Source: Winogradskyella ouciana
GTDB lineage: Bacteria; Bacteroidota; Bacteroidia; Flavobacteriales; Flavobacteriaceae
Reading direction: 5' to 3'
NCBI RefSeq assembly: GCF_009709615.1
Contig: NZ_WJYA01000004.1
Coordinates: 124,001 to 188,000, forward strand
DNA length: 64,000 bases
In this document: positions 1-9,162 of the stretch, one piece after another
Layout of the letters: the number at the start of each line of letters is the position of its first letter
Position numbering within the stretch: position 1 is the first letter of the stretch
Translations under genes and position numbers: made by a program
Notes under the pieces: generated by a model
What the model was told of the DNA's origin: nothing
Database searches by the model: none
The model's input: only the letters and a program-made list of their open reading frames with translations

Positions 1-3000
1 ACAATCTCAAAACGCTCGTTGAATTCCCCTTTCTCTGAAGTGAAACTATAATCAGAATCTTTAAGGTTATGAATTGAATTTAAGAGATGGTCAATGACAT
101 AAATATCATTTTCGTGCATAAAGGCACCCTCAGATTGACGAATAGAAATCGTATAGATCGTAGGTTCATCAATAACAGTACTAAAACCTACAGGAATCAC
201 TTCGTCCGTAGTTAAGCTAATAGGGTCTTTACCTTGTATGGCAAATTTCTTATCAGTAGAATCGCTAATCAGAGAATAGATACCAGAGTAAAGCTCAGAA
301 GACAGATTTTTATGTGCATCATAATAAGCACCATCATAATTATCTGTTGCGCCATCAACATAAGCCACTAAGATTTGGTTAAACACACCATTGTCTGAAG
401 TTAGGTCTAACCAAAGCTTATTAGGTTGATCTACGATAGAGTTTCTAAAGAACTGATTATTGTTTCCTATAACACGCATGCTATTATTAAAAATAACATC
501 TGTTGTTCTTATATTTCCACTGTGTATAGTAGATGTAGCACCATCGTCCATAGAGATAAAGAATCCTTGTCCAGAAGGGATATATCGATTTGGTGTAATA
601 CCATCACCACCAGCCGTTTGTCCAGAACCGTTTATTATTGCATAATCACTCTGCGAATAGTTTAAATTCTCGTTACCATTGGTATTTGCATCTGCAACCG
701 TATTATGTGACCAGAAAAAGATGGCACCATTAGTAGCACCGACTGTCTGATCAATACTAGCATTTGCTGCTAAGAATAAATCTGCATCTACAGCCGAAGG
801 ATATGGGTTACCAATAAAATTCCAATTATTATCATTTAATTCTGCATCATTTCTGTAAATAGGTATATTGTAAACTCCATTATTAAAAGGACCTTCAAAC
901 ACATAAATGTATTGGCCTGGATTTATAAAAATTGCTGGGTTATGGGTGGCCGCATACCCAACGCCTGGTGTCATTACTGTCGCTCCAGTAACGTTTTGCC
1001 AGTCGTCCGCATTATCATCGATATCATCTTGTCCCGGAGTAGTAGAATCATTGTTATTATTAGTCTCTTGAGTAGAATCTCTAAAGTTCTCACCACTAAA
1101 TAAATATATTCTATTAGGATCAGCTTCTAACAAACCATCACTGATAACCTCCCCAACTACAGGTGGGCTCCAATAGGTGTATTCTCGGTAGCTAGCAAGA
1201 GGCGCTGTTTCTTTTTCTACGGAAATTTTACTCTTATCTGTTAAGACATCTCCATCAACTACAGCGGTATCATTAACCTGTACAAAAGAGCCATCTGTCA
1301 TAACAACAATATTACCATTTACCGTTAAATCATTTTCCACCAATACATAGGTATTATTAGCAATGGTTAATTCATTATCTGTGTTCACTATACACTCACA
1401 AGCTTCAAAGCTTGTTTCACCATTTGTCCCAACACTAGTATCATAGTCATCATCTATTAAAACTATTTTGTTCAGTGCAGGAGCTGAAGACCAAGACCCA
1501 TTCCAAGTTGCAGTTATGATATTTAGCTTTACGGCATTGCTTGCCTGGTAGCAAGTTGACGTATTTTCCCTAACCTGGCAATAGAACTGATAATCACCGT
1601 AGCCTAATGGATTTACGATATCCAAGGTAGCAGTTGTAACATTATCAAAATCTGCATTATCTGGTACTAACATAAAAGTTGAAGTGTTAGGCACCAAGTA
1701 ATACCATTGGTAGGCTAATGGTAATCCGCCAGACACGCCTTCAGTTCCTGTTACTGAAAGTGAAATTGCACTTGTACAATTAAAGGTTGGTGCGGTTAAA
1801 ACCGAAACAGTAGGTGGTACACCAAGCGAAAAGTCATATAAACCAAAATCGCTATAGTCTGAATCTCCACAAGAGGTCCAATCAATTTCATCCCATTCCG
1901 TAATATCAAATGTTGTAGAAGGTAAATTAGCAGCCGTATTTTGACGTCTGTAATTAACACCATCATCGCCAATACCTAAACCATTTGCCCAAGTATCACT
2001 ACCTAGAACACCAAAAACATCAATTGAAGTGGTAGTAGTGCTATTATATAATTCTAGAGCATCAGAACTGTTATTGTTAAAGTTAATACCACTAGCAGCA
2101 TTAAAGGCTTGATCTGGCAAACCTCCTGCTAAGCCATTACCAGTTAAATCACAAGTCGTAGTACCAATGCTTATTACATGAACTCCACCTGGTGCTAGTG
2201 TGCCAATTAGGTTGGCTGTTGTAGATGGTGATGCGCTTCCGTTGTTAAAAACTCTTATACTGTAATCACTTAAGTCAATACTAGAGGCAGTTCCATTAAA
2301 TATTTCTATAAATGAAGAACTTCCACTTGTGGCATCTGAAATTTCACTGATAAATAAATCGGTTGGTACAGTTGATGACGATGCGGTTTCACACCCACTT
2401 ATGGCATCATCTATAATAGTGAATGCATTGGTAGAGGAACAACCTATAGAAAACAGCACTGAAATATTGCCAGAAGTAGCTCCTGTTGGTACTAATACCA
2501 CCAGCTCTGTTGCAGTAGTGGATACCGTTGTCATTGCCACTCCGTTTATCGTTGCAGTTGCTCCTGTTAAATCCGTAGCTGAAGTAATTGTCACTTCAGT
2601 ATTTTCTGGGCCTTCGGTTGGCCAAATGGTACTTGTTATAGTTGAGACACATTGTCCTGTACCCTCAATTTGAAAAGTATACGGATTTTCGTCACTATCA
2701 GAATTTATGATACTTACTGTTGCTGTTCTTGTGCCATCTGCGGTAGGTGAAAATTCTATCCTAAACTCTGAAGTAGCAGTTGAAGCCAGTGATGAACTTG
2801 GTTGTAGAGTTACATTAAAATCACTAGGATGCGCACCTGTTAACTCTACTCTTGGTGCGCCTGTAAGATTTAATGTCGCTAAACCAATGTTCTCTACAAA
2901 ATAACTTTTTGGGGCAGTTGTTGCTCCTATATTCGTCGTTGCAAATAATGTATTATTAAGTCCGTTAGGAGCATTAAAACCATTTGCGATTGTAATATTA

Positions 3001-5261
3001 TTACCTTTAATATTGATTTCTGCGTTGGCAGGTCGTACAATATTTATGGTATAGTCTTCTACTTCACCATCAAATCCAGTTTGACATGGCGTAGAAGTTG
3101 TATTAAATCTTGTGGACACACGCATTCTTGTCGCAGCAACCACAGCATTACTAGGTATTTCAATAGCTAAGGGACTTTGGTCAGTAGTACCATCTGCTAC
3201 ATTATCTGCCGTACCCAATTCATAATCTTCATTGGAATCTGAGAAATCACCATCATTATTCCAATCTATCCATACCCTTGTGTGCGTCGTAAAATTACCA
3301 TCAGTGTTTACTCTAACCTCTAAGTTATAACTTTCACCTAAAGTAACAGTTGTTGATATCGCGGTAAAATCTGAATACGCAACATTTGTTGCCGTGCCTG
3401 TATTATTTATAGTATTAAATATGACTCCAGTTGTACCAGTATCAAAAGAAGTATTTCCACTAGAATTACAATACGTTAAGGAAGGTACAGCACAAACTTC
3501 AACGCCTTCAGACCATGTGGTGCCTCTTCTAATAAAAACTTTTAAACAATAATTAGTGCCATTTGTAAACCCTGTTACGGATTTACTCGTGACGCTAGAA
3601 GTTGTTTCATAAACTAACTGATTTGGTGTTGCATACACATCATTATCATTACCAGAATATGCAGACCCATCACCAGAAGGTGTAAACGTAACAGTGCCTT
3701 GATTAGCAACTATTATGAGTTGATCCCAACATGAGGAAGGTGTTGGGTTGTTCCAGTTTAAGTTAATTTGATTTGTCAATGGTGTAGCTACTAAATTTCT
3801 AACATCAGCTTGTGCTAATCCATTGACCACTCTACTACCTCCAGACGTACCGTTAGACCATCCAGTTAATGCTTCACCAACATAGGCAAATACTGTAATT
3901 GAATAATTATTATCTTCCGTTAGGTTGGTTACAGTTGCTGAAGTGCCATTACCTTTATATACAACTTTTCCCAAAGTTGCGCTTACTGTTGTTGCTGTTG
4001 TAAAGTTAGCATCCGCAGTATATGTATTAGCATCAGAAAGCGCGCCAGCAGGTGCTGTACCTCCATCTATCATAAAGACAACATAACCTGTAGGTGTGGC
4101 ACCAGTTGCAGGAGCGTTCCAATCTATGTTTACGGAAGTATCTTCAAAACAGCCTCTAGTACTTGTAACATTATTAGGACTAGGATTAGTAACTGTTAAA
4201 CTTGCACTATTAGATATTGTGTTACCACATGCATTGGTCAAAATACAACGGTATAAATTACCATCCATTGAAGCATCCGTTGCACCTATAGTAAATGAAG
4301 TAGCGTTTGCTCCTCCAATTGGTGTCCATGTAGAACCTCCATTTGTGGATACTTCCCATTGATAGGATGATGCATCACTTGAAGCTACAGAAAATGTAGC
4401 CGTATCTGGTATTTGCTCGATTTGGTTAGCTGGTTGTGTTGTTATGGTTGGGTTAGAAATCCCAGTTCCATCCAAATCTATTGTAGAGCCACTTGCATTT
4501 GTACTCGTCACCGTTATCGTTGCATTTTGTGCTCCTATTGCTGTTGGTGTAAAAGTAACATCAAAGGTAGCAGTACCAGATGGTATTATTGCTTGTGGTG
4601 TCCAATTGCTAATGACAAATTGAGCATCATCTGAGCTTACATCAACATTTAAGGCTATAGCAGCACTATTGTTGGTTATGGTATAAGTTACTGGCGATGC
4701 TGCTGCAGATAAACAACTAGAACCATGATCTGTTGGTGTTCCTGATATAACTAGATCCGAAGATACTGCATAATCTGTTATTTCAAAGTCATCGATAATC
4801 AATCGTTCACCAGAAGACCGAATCACTCTGACTTTAATATTATCACTAGTATTGTTTAGAGTATGACTCCATTGCGCGTAAGTAGTGCTCGAAGTACTGA
4901 TTTGAGAACCTATGGTTGTGTATCCACCATTATTTATACTAATTTCAACGTCATAAACTGCGGTTGGAGAAGCATCCCAAGAACGATACCAGAAAGATAT
5001 TGTACCAATACCTCCGTCTTTTCCGTTCCCATCCGTACCAACATATTCTAAATTAGAGCTACCAGCATTTCTTAATCTAACAGCTCTACCTGATCTAGGA
5101 TTAGCACCTTCACTTAAGCCATTATTTATATCAAAATTGTTATAATTATAATTATTATAACCAGTTCCAAAATTCGTATCAAAATTTTCATTGACTTGTC
5201 CATAACCAGACACAACAAAGCATAGGAAAGCCAAGAAGATGAGGGAGTATTTCTTTTTCAT
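1..5261 (-). CDS. Giant secreted multidomain surface protein, C-terminus beyond window (partial)
   Basis: The frame is open from an ATG at 5261-5259 to the window edge, giving about 1753 codons without the natural stop. I checked the phase at three separate points. The N-terminus is a signal peptide (lysines, hydrophobic core, ending near GYGQ). In order I read a carbohydrate-binding-like beta domain, an anchor-D/ASH-like domain (about 4760-4450), an Ig-like domain (about 4440-4190), fibronectin-III-like repeats (about 4180-3500), a GEVED domain ending in FDGEVEDYTI (about 3370-3050), a second anchor-D-like domain, and a lamin-tail-like domain (about 2360-1990). The last part carries GNPYPSA, GQGFF and EKGEFNERFEI, the same C-terminal module as the two large proteins at 42-52 kb. 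A T9SS sorting domain probably lies beyond position 1. It is likely exported and cell-surface bound or released. The ligand is unknown. Confidence 0.85.
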   Translation of the reverse strand, partial: MKKKYSLIFLAFLCFVVSGYGQVNENFDTNFGTGYNNYNYNNFDINNGLSEGANPRSGRAVRLRNAGSSNLEYVGTDGNGKDGGIGTISFWYRSWDASPTAVYDVEISINNGGYTTIGSQISTSSTTYAQWSHTLNNTSDNIKVRVIRSSGERLIIDDFEITDYAVSSDLVISGTPTDHGSSCLSAAASPVTYTITNNSAAIALNVDVSSDDAQFVISNWTPQAIIPSGTATFDVTFTPTAIGAQNATITVTSTNASGSTIDLDGTGISNPTITTQPANQIEQIPDTATFSVASSDASSYQWEVSTNGGSTWTPIGGANATSFTIGATDASMDGNLYRCILTNACGNTISNSASLTVTNPSPNNVTSTRGCFEDTSVNIDWNAPATGATPTGYVVFMIDGGTAPAGALSDANTYTADANFTTATTVSATLGKVVYKGNGTSATVTNLTEDNNYSITVFAYVGEALTGWSNGTSGGSRVVNGLAQADVRNLVATPLTNQINLNWNNPTPSSCWDQLIIVANQGTVTFTPSGDGSAYSGNDNDVYATPNQLVYETTSSVTSKSVTGFTNGTNYCLKVFIRRGTTWSEGVEVCAVPSLTYCNSSGNTSFDTGTTGVIFNTINNTGTATNVAYSDFTAISTTVTLGESYNLEVRVNTDGNFTTHTRVWIDWNNDGDFSDSNEDYELGTADNVADGTTDQSPLAIEIPSNAVVAATRMRVSTRFNTTSTPCQTGFDGEVEDYTINIVRPANAEINIKGNNITIANGFNAPNGLNNTLFATTNIGATTAPKSYFVENIGLATLNLTGAPRVELTGAHPSDFNVTLQPSSSLASTATSEFRIEFSPTADGTRTATVSIINSDSDENPYTFQIEGTGQCVSTITSTIWPTEGPENTEVTITSATDLTGATATINGVAMTTVSTTATELVVLVPTGATSGNISVLFSIGCSSTNAFTIIDDAISGCETASSSTVPTDLFISEISDATSGSSSFIEIFNGTASSIDLSDYSIRVFNNGSASPSTTANLIGTLAPGGVHVISIGTTTCDLTGNGLAGGLPDQAFNAASGINFNNNSSDALELYNSTTTTSIDVFGVLGSDTWANGLGIGDDGVNYRRQNTAANLPSTTFDITEWDEIDWTSCGDSDYSDFGLYDFSLGVPPTVSVLTAPTFNCTSAISLSVTGTEGVSGGLPLAYQWYYLVPNTSTFMLVPDNADFDNVTTATLDIVNPLGYGDYQFYCQVRENTSTCYQASNAVKLNIITATWNGSWSSAPALNKIVLIDDDYDTSVGTNGETSFEACECIVNTDNELTIANNTYVLVENDLTVNGNIVVMTDGSFVQVNDTAVVDGDVLTDKSKISVEKETAPLASYREYTYWSPPVVGEVISDGLLEADPNRIYLFSGENFRDSTQETNNNNDSTTPGQDDIDDNADDWQNVTGATVMTPGVGYAATHNPAIFINPGQYIYVFEGPFNNGVYNIPIYRNDAELNDNNWNFIGNPYPSAVDADLFLAANASIDQTVGATNGAIFFWSHNTVADANTNGNENLNYSQSDYAIINGSGQTAGGDGITPNRYIPSGQGFFISMDDGATSTIHSGNIRTTDVIFNNSMRVIGNNNQFFRNSIVDQPNKLWLDLTSDNGVFNQILVAYVDGATDNYDGAYYDAHKNLSSELYSGIYSLISDSTDKKFAIQGKDPISLTTDEVIPVGFSTVIDEPTIYTISIRQSEGAFMHENDIYVIDHLLNSIHNLKDSDYSFTSEKGEFNERFEI

Positions 5262-5330
5262 AGGGATCAATTAACTATTAACCAGCCATAAAGATATAAT
5301 ATATCATTGTAGCTCAGGACTTTGTAAGAT
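5262..5330. promoter_or_regulatory. Divergent intergenic region between giant surface gene and recX
   Basis: This 69-bp gap must hold both divergent promoters. On the minus strand TATCTTTA (plus-strand 5289-5296) is one base from the TAnnTTTG -7 consensus and could serve the surface-protein gene. No clear -33 TTTG accompanies it, and no convincing box is seen for recX. Confidence 0.3.
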
Positions 5331-5837
5331 ATGAAATTATTAACAAAAAGTTATATTTTCGTAACTGTGAATCTACAAAAAACCTATACCGTCGATGAAG
5401 CGCAAAAAAAGATAGAGCATTATTGCGCCTACCAAGAACGTTGCCACAAGGAAGTGAGGAATAAATTAAAGGAAATGCGTATGATTCCTGAGGCTGTTGA
5501 TAACATTATGGTTCACCTTATACAAAACAACTATCTCAACGAGGAACGCTTTGCCAAAGCCTTTGTAAGAGGGAAGTTCAGAATTAAAAAATGGGGAAAA
5601 AATCGATTGGTAAGGGAGTTGAAATTCAGGGAAATTTCTAAATATAGTATAGACGTAGCACTAAAGGAAATTGATGCTGATGCCTACCATAAAACCCTTG
5701 ATGAGTTAACCAAAAAACGAATCGACCAAGTAAAGGAAAAAAACAGCTATAAGAAAAAGCGTAAAGTAGCTGATTATCTACTATACAGAGGCTGGGAGAG
5801 TCATTTGGTTTATGAGAAACTTAATGAATATTTATAA
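5331..5837 (+). CDS. recX: Regulatory protein RecX
   Basis: The product is 168 aa, usual for RecX, a small all-helical protein that binds RecA filaments and limits recombinase activity. Family features are the YTVDEAQKKIEHYCAYQERCHKEV-type first repeat, then NYLNEERFAKAFVRGKFRIKKWGKNRL, the most conserved RecX segment, and a C-terminal repeat ending in RGW...VYEKLNEYL (read piecewise). The ATG at 5331 adds about 12 residues ahead of the conserved start; a GTG at 5367 (VNLQKTYT) is an alternative that would match family length better. It stands alone, divergent from the surface-protein gene. Confidence 0.9.
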   Translation: MKLLTKSYIFVTVNLQKTYTVDEAQKKIEHYCAYQERCHKEVRNKLKEMRMIPEAVDNIMVHLIQNNYLNEERFAKAFVRGKFRIKKWGKNRLVRELKFREISKYSIDVALKEIDADAYHKTLDELTKKRIDQVKEKNSYKKKRKVADYLLYRGWESHLVYEKLNEYL

Positions 5838-5839
5838 AA

Positions 5840-5867
5840 AAGCCTTTTCAACAATTTGAAAAGGCTT
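5840..5867. terminator. Bidirectional hairpin terminator after recX
   Basis: Perfect 11-bp arms AAGCCTTTTCA / TGAAAAGGCTT with a 6-nt loop start 3 nt after the recX stop. A better T-run lies on the minus strand (TTTTTATAAA), so it may also end transcription from the outer-membrane protein gene to the right. Confidence 0.7.
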
Positions 5868-5889
5868 CCGTTAAATTTATAGTCTCCAT

Positions 5890-5975
5890 TCTGTCATCCT
5901 AAACTTATTTTAGGATCTATATAGACAAAAGAGTTTATGAGGTGCTAAAACGACACTTCGACCAGATCAGTGTGA
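5890..5975. repeat. Dispersed flavobacterial palindromic repeat
   Basis: The inverted repeat ATCCTAAA...TTTAGGAT (5896-5916) follows GTC, and 40 bases later comes CACTTCGACCAGATCAGTGTGACA. This is the GTCATCCTGAA.../CTTCGAC...GTGTGACA style of intergenic repeat common in flavobacterial genomes. It lies between convergent genes and appears non-coding. Confidence 0.55.
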
Positions 5976-5984
5976 CAAAGAATG

Positions 5985-6476
5985 TTACAAATTAAAACTT
6001 GCACCAATATTTATAGTAAACTGATTATAGAGATAATAGCCTACATCAGTTTTATCATCACTGTATTTTGCTAATGGGAATGCAGCTTCTGTATAAATAC
6101 CAAAGCCTTCAGAAAAGAAATAACGTGCACCTACATGGCCACCAAAATTCTTTAAACTTAAGCTCAAACCAGGATAGAAATCAAAGTTTTCGTCAATATT
6201 TAAGACATTACCCAAGTTGGCATTAAAACGACCTTTAAGGTCAAAACGATCACCAAAATCGGCATCCAATCTGTCATCTATGCCCAAAGCATAAGAAGAA
6301 GAAATACCTACAGAGATATTATCACCCAAACCATAATCAAAAGTAATGTTGATACCAGTGGCTTCATCCTGAAAGTTGGCACCAACCTGAAATTTTTGGT
6401 CACCCTTACCTTCAAACGCTTGCGAATTACCAAAACCAAAAGCCATTAAAGCTGCTAATAAAATAATATTTTTCAT
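5985..6476 (-). CDS. Small outer-membrane beta-barrel-like protein (DUF6646-like)
   Basis: From the ATG at 6476 the product is 163 aa. It has a clear Sec signal peptide (MKNIILLAALMAFGFGNSQA) followed by alternating hydrophobic/polar strands and a terminal ...FTINIGASFNL ending in Leu after Phe, as in outer-membrane barrels. An upstream in-frame ATG at 6536 would put 20 unrelated residues before the signal peptide, so I prefer the inner start. The strand pattern (GANFQDEATGINITFDYGLG, NISVGISSSYALGI) resembles small flavobacterial porin-like proteins annotated DUF6646. Function is unknown. It is monocistronic, with its own -7 box just upstream. Confidence 0.75.
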   Translation of the reverse strand: MKNIILLAALMAFGFGNSQAFEGKGDQKFQVGANFQDEATGINITFDYGLGDNISVGISSSYALGIDDRLDADFGDRFDLKGRFNANLGNVLNIDENFDFYPGLSLSLKNFGGHVGARYFFSEGFGIYTEAAFPLAKYSDDKTDVGYYLYNQFTINIGASFNL

Positions 6477-6500
6477 TTTCAAAATTTTATAAAATGAGGA

Positions 6501-6508
6501 CAAATATA
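6501..6508 (-). promoter_or_regulatory. -7 promoter box of the small outer-membrane protein gene
   Basis: Minus strand reads TATATTTG, a perfect TAnnTTTG, 24 nt upstream of the preferred ATG. This supports the start at 6476 rather than 6536, because the upstream ATG would lie outside the transcript. No good -33 TTTG is seen. Confidence 0.5.
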
Positions 6509-6551
6509 CAAATTTAGATGGCTGATTATATAGCAATAAGAAAAAGACAAA

Positions 6552-7412
6552 CTAAACGAAAGGCTCTGTATTGGTAATTGCTTTTTCGTTTTTCCAATCA
6601 ATCCATTTTTGACCTCGCAGGCGACGCATTACATTGTCATAGTTGCGCATCAAAAGAACATTATAAAGTGCTTTCCTGAGATTTTTAGGATTTCTGGCAA
6701 TAGCACGCAAGCTCATTGAAAAACCTGGTGTTATATATCGCATGTAATGCCAATACCCTTCTGGCATATAGAGCACTTCCCCATGATTTAAATCGCAAAC
6801 CCAACCCTTGGCATGTTTAAGTGCAGGCCATTTTTCAAAATCTGGATTATTAAAGTCTATATCCTCTCTCGTGATTAATGAATGAGGTACTTTATACAAG
6901 TACTTATTCTGTTTTTGGTCAAAAAGGATGCATTGTTTTTTGCCTTCAAAATGAAAATGGAAAATATTGGCCAAGTCAATATCGTAGTGCATAAAAGTGT
7001 AAGAATCCTTTCCACCAAAAAAGAGCATTGGTAAACCCTTCATGAGTCGAAGTCCAAAATCTGGATAACTAAAATCTTTTTGAAGCTGAGGTACTTCCTT
7101 TAAAATATTCCAAAGAAAAATCCTGAATTTGGTAGGTTCGCGTTTCAATAAATCCACATATTCTCCCATTTTCATAGTGGCGTGTGGTTCATTAAACCCA
7201 TCTTTATAATCTACAGGTCTATCGTCGTAAAGCGGAACTGTTTTGTCACCTGCCACTTCTTTCATGTAGTCTAGACTCCATTTGGTATAGGCTGGCCAAT
7301 CTTCAATAAAGCGCTCTATAACCACAGGTCTTTGTGGTTTAAAGTAATGCTTTAAGAAATCTGTTTTCGTGATGGTTTCAACACGAGGTATGTCTTGAAG
7401 ATTTAGTTGCAA
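6552..7412 (-). CDS. Cupin-like / JmjC-type Fe(II)/2-oxoglutarate oxygenase-like protein
   Basis: The product is 286 aa with the cupin_8 (JmjC-like) fold. The N-terminal RPVVIERFIEDWPAYTKW is the typical entry strand. The facial metal triad is visible as H142-Y-D144 (MHYDIDLANIF) and the distal H222 (GYWHYM), with FHFHFEGKKQ between them. Family members hydroxylate protein or peptide side chains, or act on small molecules. The substrate cannot be told from sequence. It is cytoplasmic (no signal). The start matches the hydrophilic N-terminus and has no nearby alternative. It stands alone between the outer-membrane protein gene and bioB. Confidence 0.8.
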   Translation of the reverse strand: MQLNLQDIPRVETITKTDFLKHYFKPQRPVVIERFIEDWPAYTKWSLDYMKEVAGDKTVPLYDDRPVDYKDGFNEPHATMKMGEYVDLLKREPTKFRIFLWNILKEVPQLQKDFSYPDFGLRLMKGLPMLFFGGKDSYTFMHYDIDLANIFHFHFEGKKQCILFDQKQNKYLYKVPHSLITREDIDFNNPDFEKWPALKHAKGWVCDLNHGEVLYMPEGYWHYMRYITPGFSMSLRAIARNPKNLRKALYNVLLMRNYDNVMRRLRGQKWIDWKNEKAITNTEPFV

Positions 7413-7478
7413 CAGTTAAAACTTTAGAGCGCCAAAGTTAGTAAAACGTTATCAAAGTTTAGTTATTGTTAAGTCGAA

Positions 7479-8573
7479 TTACTTTAAAGCTCTGGCTTTT
7501 TGCTTGGCTTCTTCGTTACGTTCAATTTTATGATCTGGTCGTGACCACTTTGGTTTTTCACCCAAAGCTTGATATTTTGAGTCTGATGCTTCAACAGTCT
7601 CAGGCTGCATTTTTTTGATAAATGGCTTCTGAGGGTTTAAACCAAGTTGTTTAAACATTTCCATATCCTCGTTAACATCAGGATTTGGAGTGGTCAATAA
7701 TTTGTCACCAGCAAAAATAGAATTTGCTCCTGCAAAGAAACACATGGCCTGACCTTCGCGAGTCATCTGTGTTCGTCCTGCAGATAAACGCACTTGGGTT
7801 TCTGGTAATACTATACGTGTAGTAGCTACCATACGCACCATATCCCAAATGGAAATAGGTTCTTGTTCTTCTAAAGGAGTTCCGTCAACGGCAACCAAAG
7901 CATTGATAGGTACGGATTCTGGTTGAGGGTTTAAAGTGGTTAGTGCCACTAACATTCCGGCTCTATCTTCCTCTTTTTCTCCCATGCCAATAATACCTCC
8001 AGAACAAACCGTAACATTGGTTTTACGCACATTATCTATGGTTTCTAATCGGTCTTCAAAACCACGGGTAGAAATCACTTCTTTATAATATTCTTCTGAA
8101 GAATCTAAATTATGATTATAAGCATACAAACCAGCTTCAGCCAATCGTTGTGCTTGATTTTCAGTGACCATACCCAAGGTACAGCAAACTTCCATATCTA
8201 GCTTGTTGATGGTACGTACCATTTCCAAGACTTGGTCGAATTCTGGTCCATCCTTTACATTTCTCCAAGCGGCTCCCATACATACACGCGAACTTCCTGA
8301 AGATTTAGCACGCAAAGCTTGTGCTTTAACTTGCTGAACGGTCATTAAATCGTTGCCTTCAATATCAGTATGGTAACGTGCTGCTTGTGGACAGTAACCA
8401 CAATCTTCTGGACAACCACCAGTTTTTATAGATAATAATGTGGACACCTGAACCGTGTTTGGGTCGTGGTGTTTTCTGTGTATCGTTGCTGCTTCGTAAA
8501 GCAGTTCCATTAAGGGTTTGTTGTATATATCTAGAATTTCTTCTTTGGTCCAGTTGTGTCTTACTTCGCTCAT
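7479..8573 (-). CDS. bioB: Biotin synthase
   Basis: BioB is the radical-SAM enzyme that inserts sulfur into dethiobiotin, the last step of biotin synthesis. The 364-aa product has the CxxxCxxC cluster motif at C54, C58 and C61 (GGCPEDCGYCPQAARYHT). It also shows the family segments RVCMGAAWR, YNHNLDSSEEYY, GGIIGMGE and RLSAGR, where the Arg ligates the auxiliary [2Fe-2S] cluster. A charged tail of about 30 residues extends past the TIM barrel (after QALGEKPKW). It lies about 5 kb from bioA and 7 kb from bioF in the same orientation, so regulation may be shared without forming one transcript. No BirA operator was recognised. Confidence 0.97.
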   Translation of the reverse strand: MSEVRHNWTKEEILDIYNKPLMELLYEAATIHRKHHDPNTVQVSTLLSIKTGGCPEDCGYCPQAARYHTDIEGNDLMTVQQVKAQALRAKSSGSSRVCMGAAWRNVKDGPEFDQVLEMVRTINKLDMEVCCTLGMVTENQAQRLAEAGLYAYNHNLDSSEEYYKEVISTRGFEDRLETIDNVRKTNVTVCSGGIIGMGEKEEDRAGMLVALTTLNPQPESVPINALVAVDGTPLEEQEPISIWDMVRMVATTRIVLPETQVRLSAGRTQMTREGQAMCFFAGANSIFAGDKLLTTPNPDVNEDMEMFKQLGLNPQKPFIKKMQPETVEASDSKYQALGEKPKWSRPDHKIERNEEAKQKARALK

Positions 8574-8679
8574 ATGGGTTAATGTCTTAGTGAAACAAAA
8601 ATAGTGAACTCATTTAATCTTTTTGAGTTTAAGTGAAAATTTGAATTTTTTAACAGATTGAAAAAGACTATGTGAGTTC

Positions 8680-9150
8680 TTATAACCATTTAGATTCTCG
8701 TTCTGTTGCGTCTAAAATATCGATATTTAGAATGGTTGCAATTTGCTTTGCTTTTTCAAAGGCGTCTTTTTCACTTTGCGTGTTGTAAGCTTCTATTTTT
8801 TGATTGGTATTATAGAATAAATTGAGTTTTATGACTTCGTTATTAACATTAGCTTCAGCACTCAATGCTCTAACAGTAGTGGTTTCTGATGTTTTAAAAA
8901 CAGAGACATAATCTATATTAGGGAGTTCTTGCCACTTACCAAAAGCTAGACTGAAAAACGAAACAGTTTTTCTGTATTTTCTATTCTCCAAGTCAATCTC
9001 TATGCCAGTAGTATGGACAAAGAAAAATGACAAACCACATATAACAAAACCAAAAATATGAGGGAGCCATGATATCCCAAGAATGAAGAAAGCAGCACCA
9101 AAAATGAACTTCATAATTGGTACTGGTCTCTTGTAAGTTATTTTATTCAA
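8680..9150 (-). CDS. Hypothetical two-TM membrane protein
   Basis: The product is 156 aa. Two hydrophobic segments at about residues 12-30 and 32-47 are followed by a soluble part rich in beta-type residues (IEIDLENRKYRKTVSFF, WQELPNIDYVSVFKTSE) and a helical end. It resembles small PH-like membrane proteins of flavobacteria, but I cannot name the family. The stop falls 106 nt upstream of bioB, and the start is 12 nt from the end of the flotillin gene on the same strand. It is therefore probably co-transcribed with the flotillin/NfeD-like pair and may act with that membrane complex. Confidence 0.65.
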   Translation of the reverse strand: MNKITYKRPVPIMKFIFGAAFFILGISWLPHIFGFVICGLSFFFVHTTGIEIDLENRKYRKTVSFFSLAFGKWQELPNIDYVSVFKTSETTTVRALSAEANVNNEVIKLNLFYNTNQKIEAYNTQSEKDAFEKAKQIATILNIDILDATERESKWL

Positions 9151-9162
9151 AATGCTTAAGTA

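Noticed and set aside
426..5051. Plus-strand open frames opposite the giant surface gene
   Set aside because: The minus-strand frame is open for the whole 5.26 kb with recognisable domains. The opposite frames have no start context or domain pattern.
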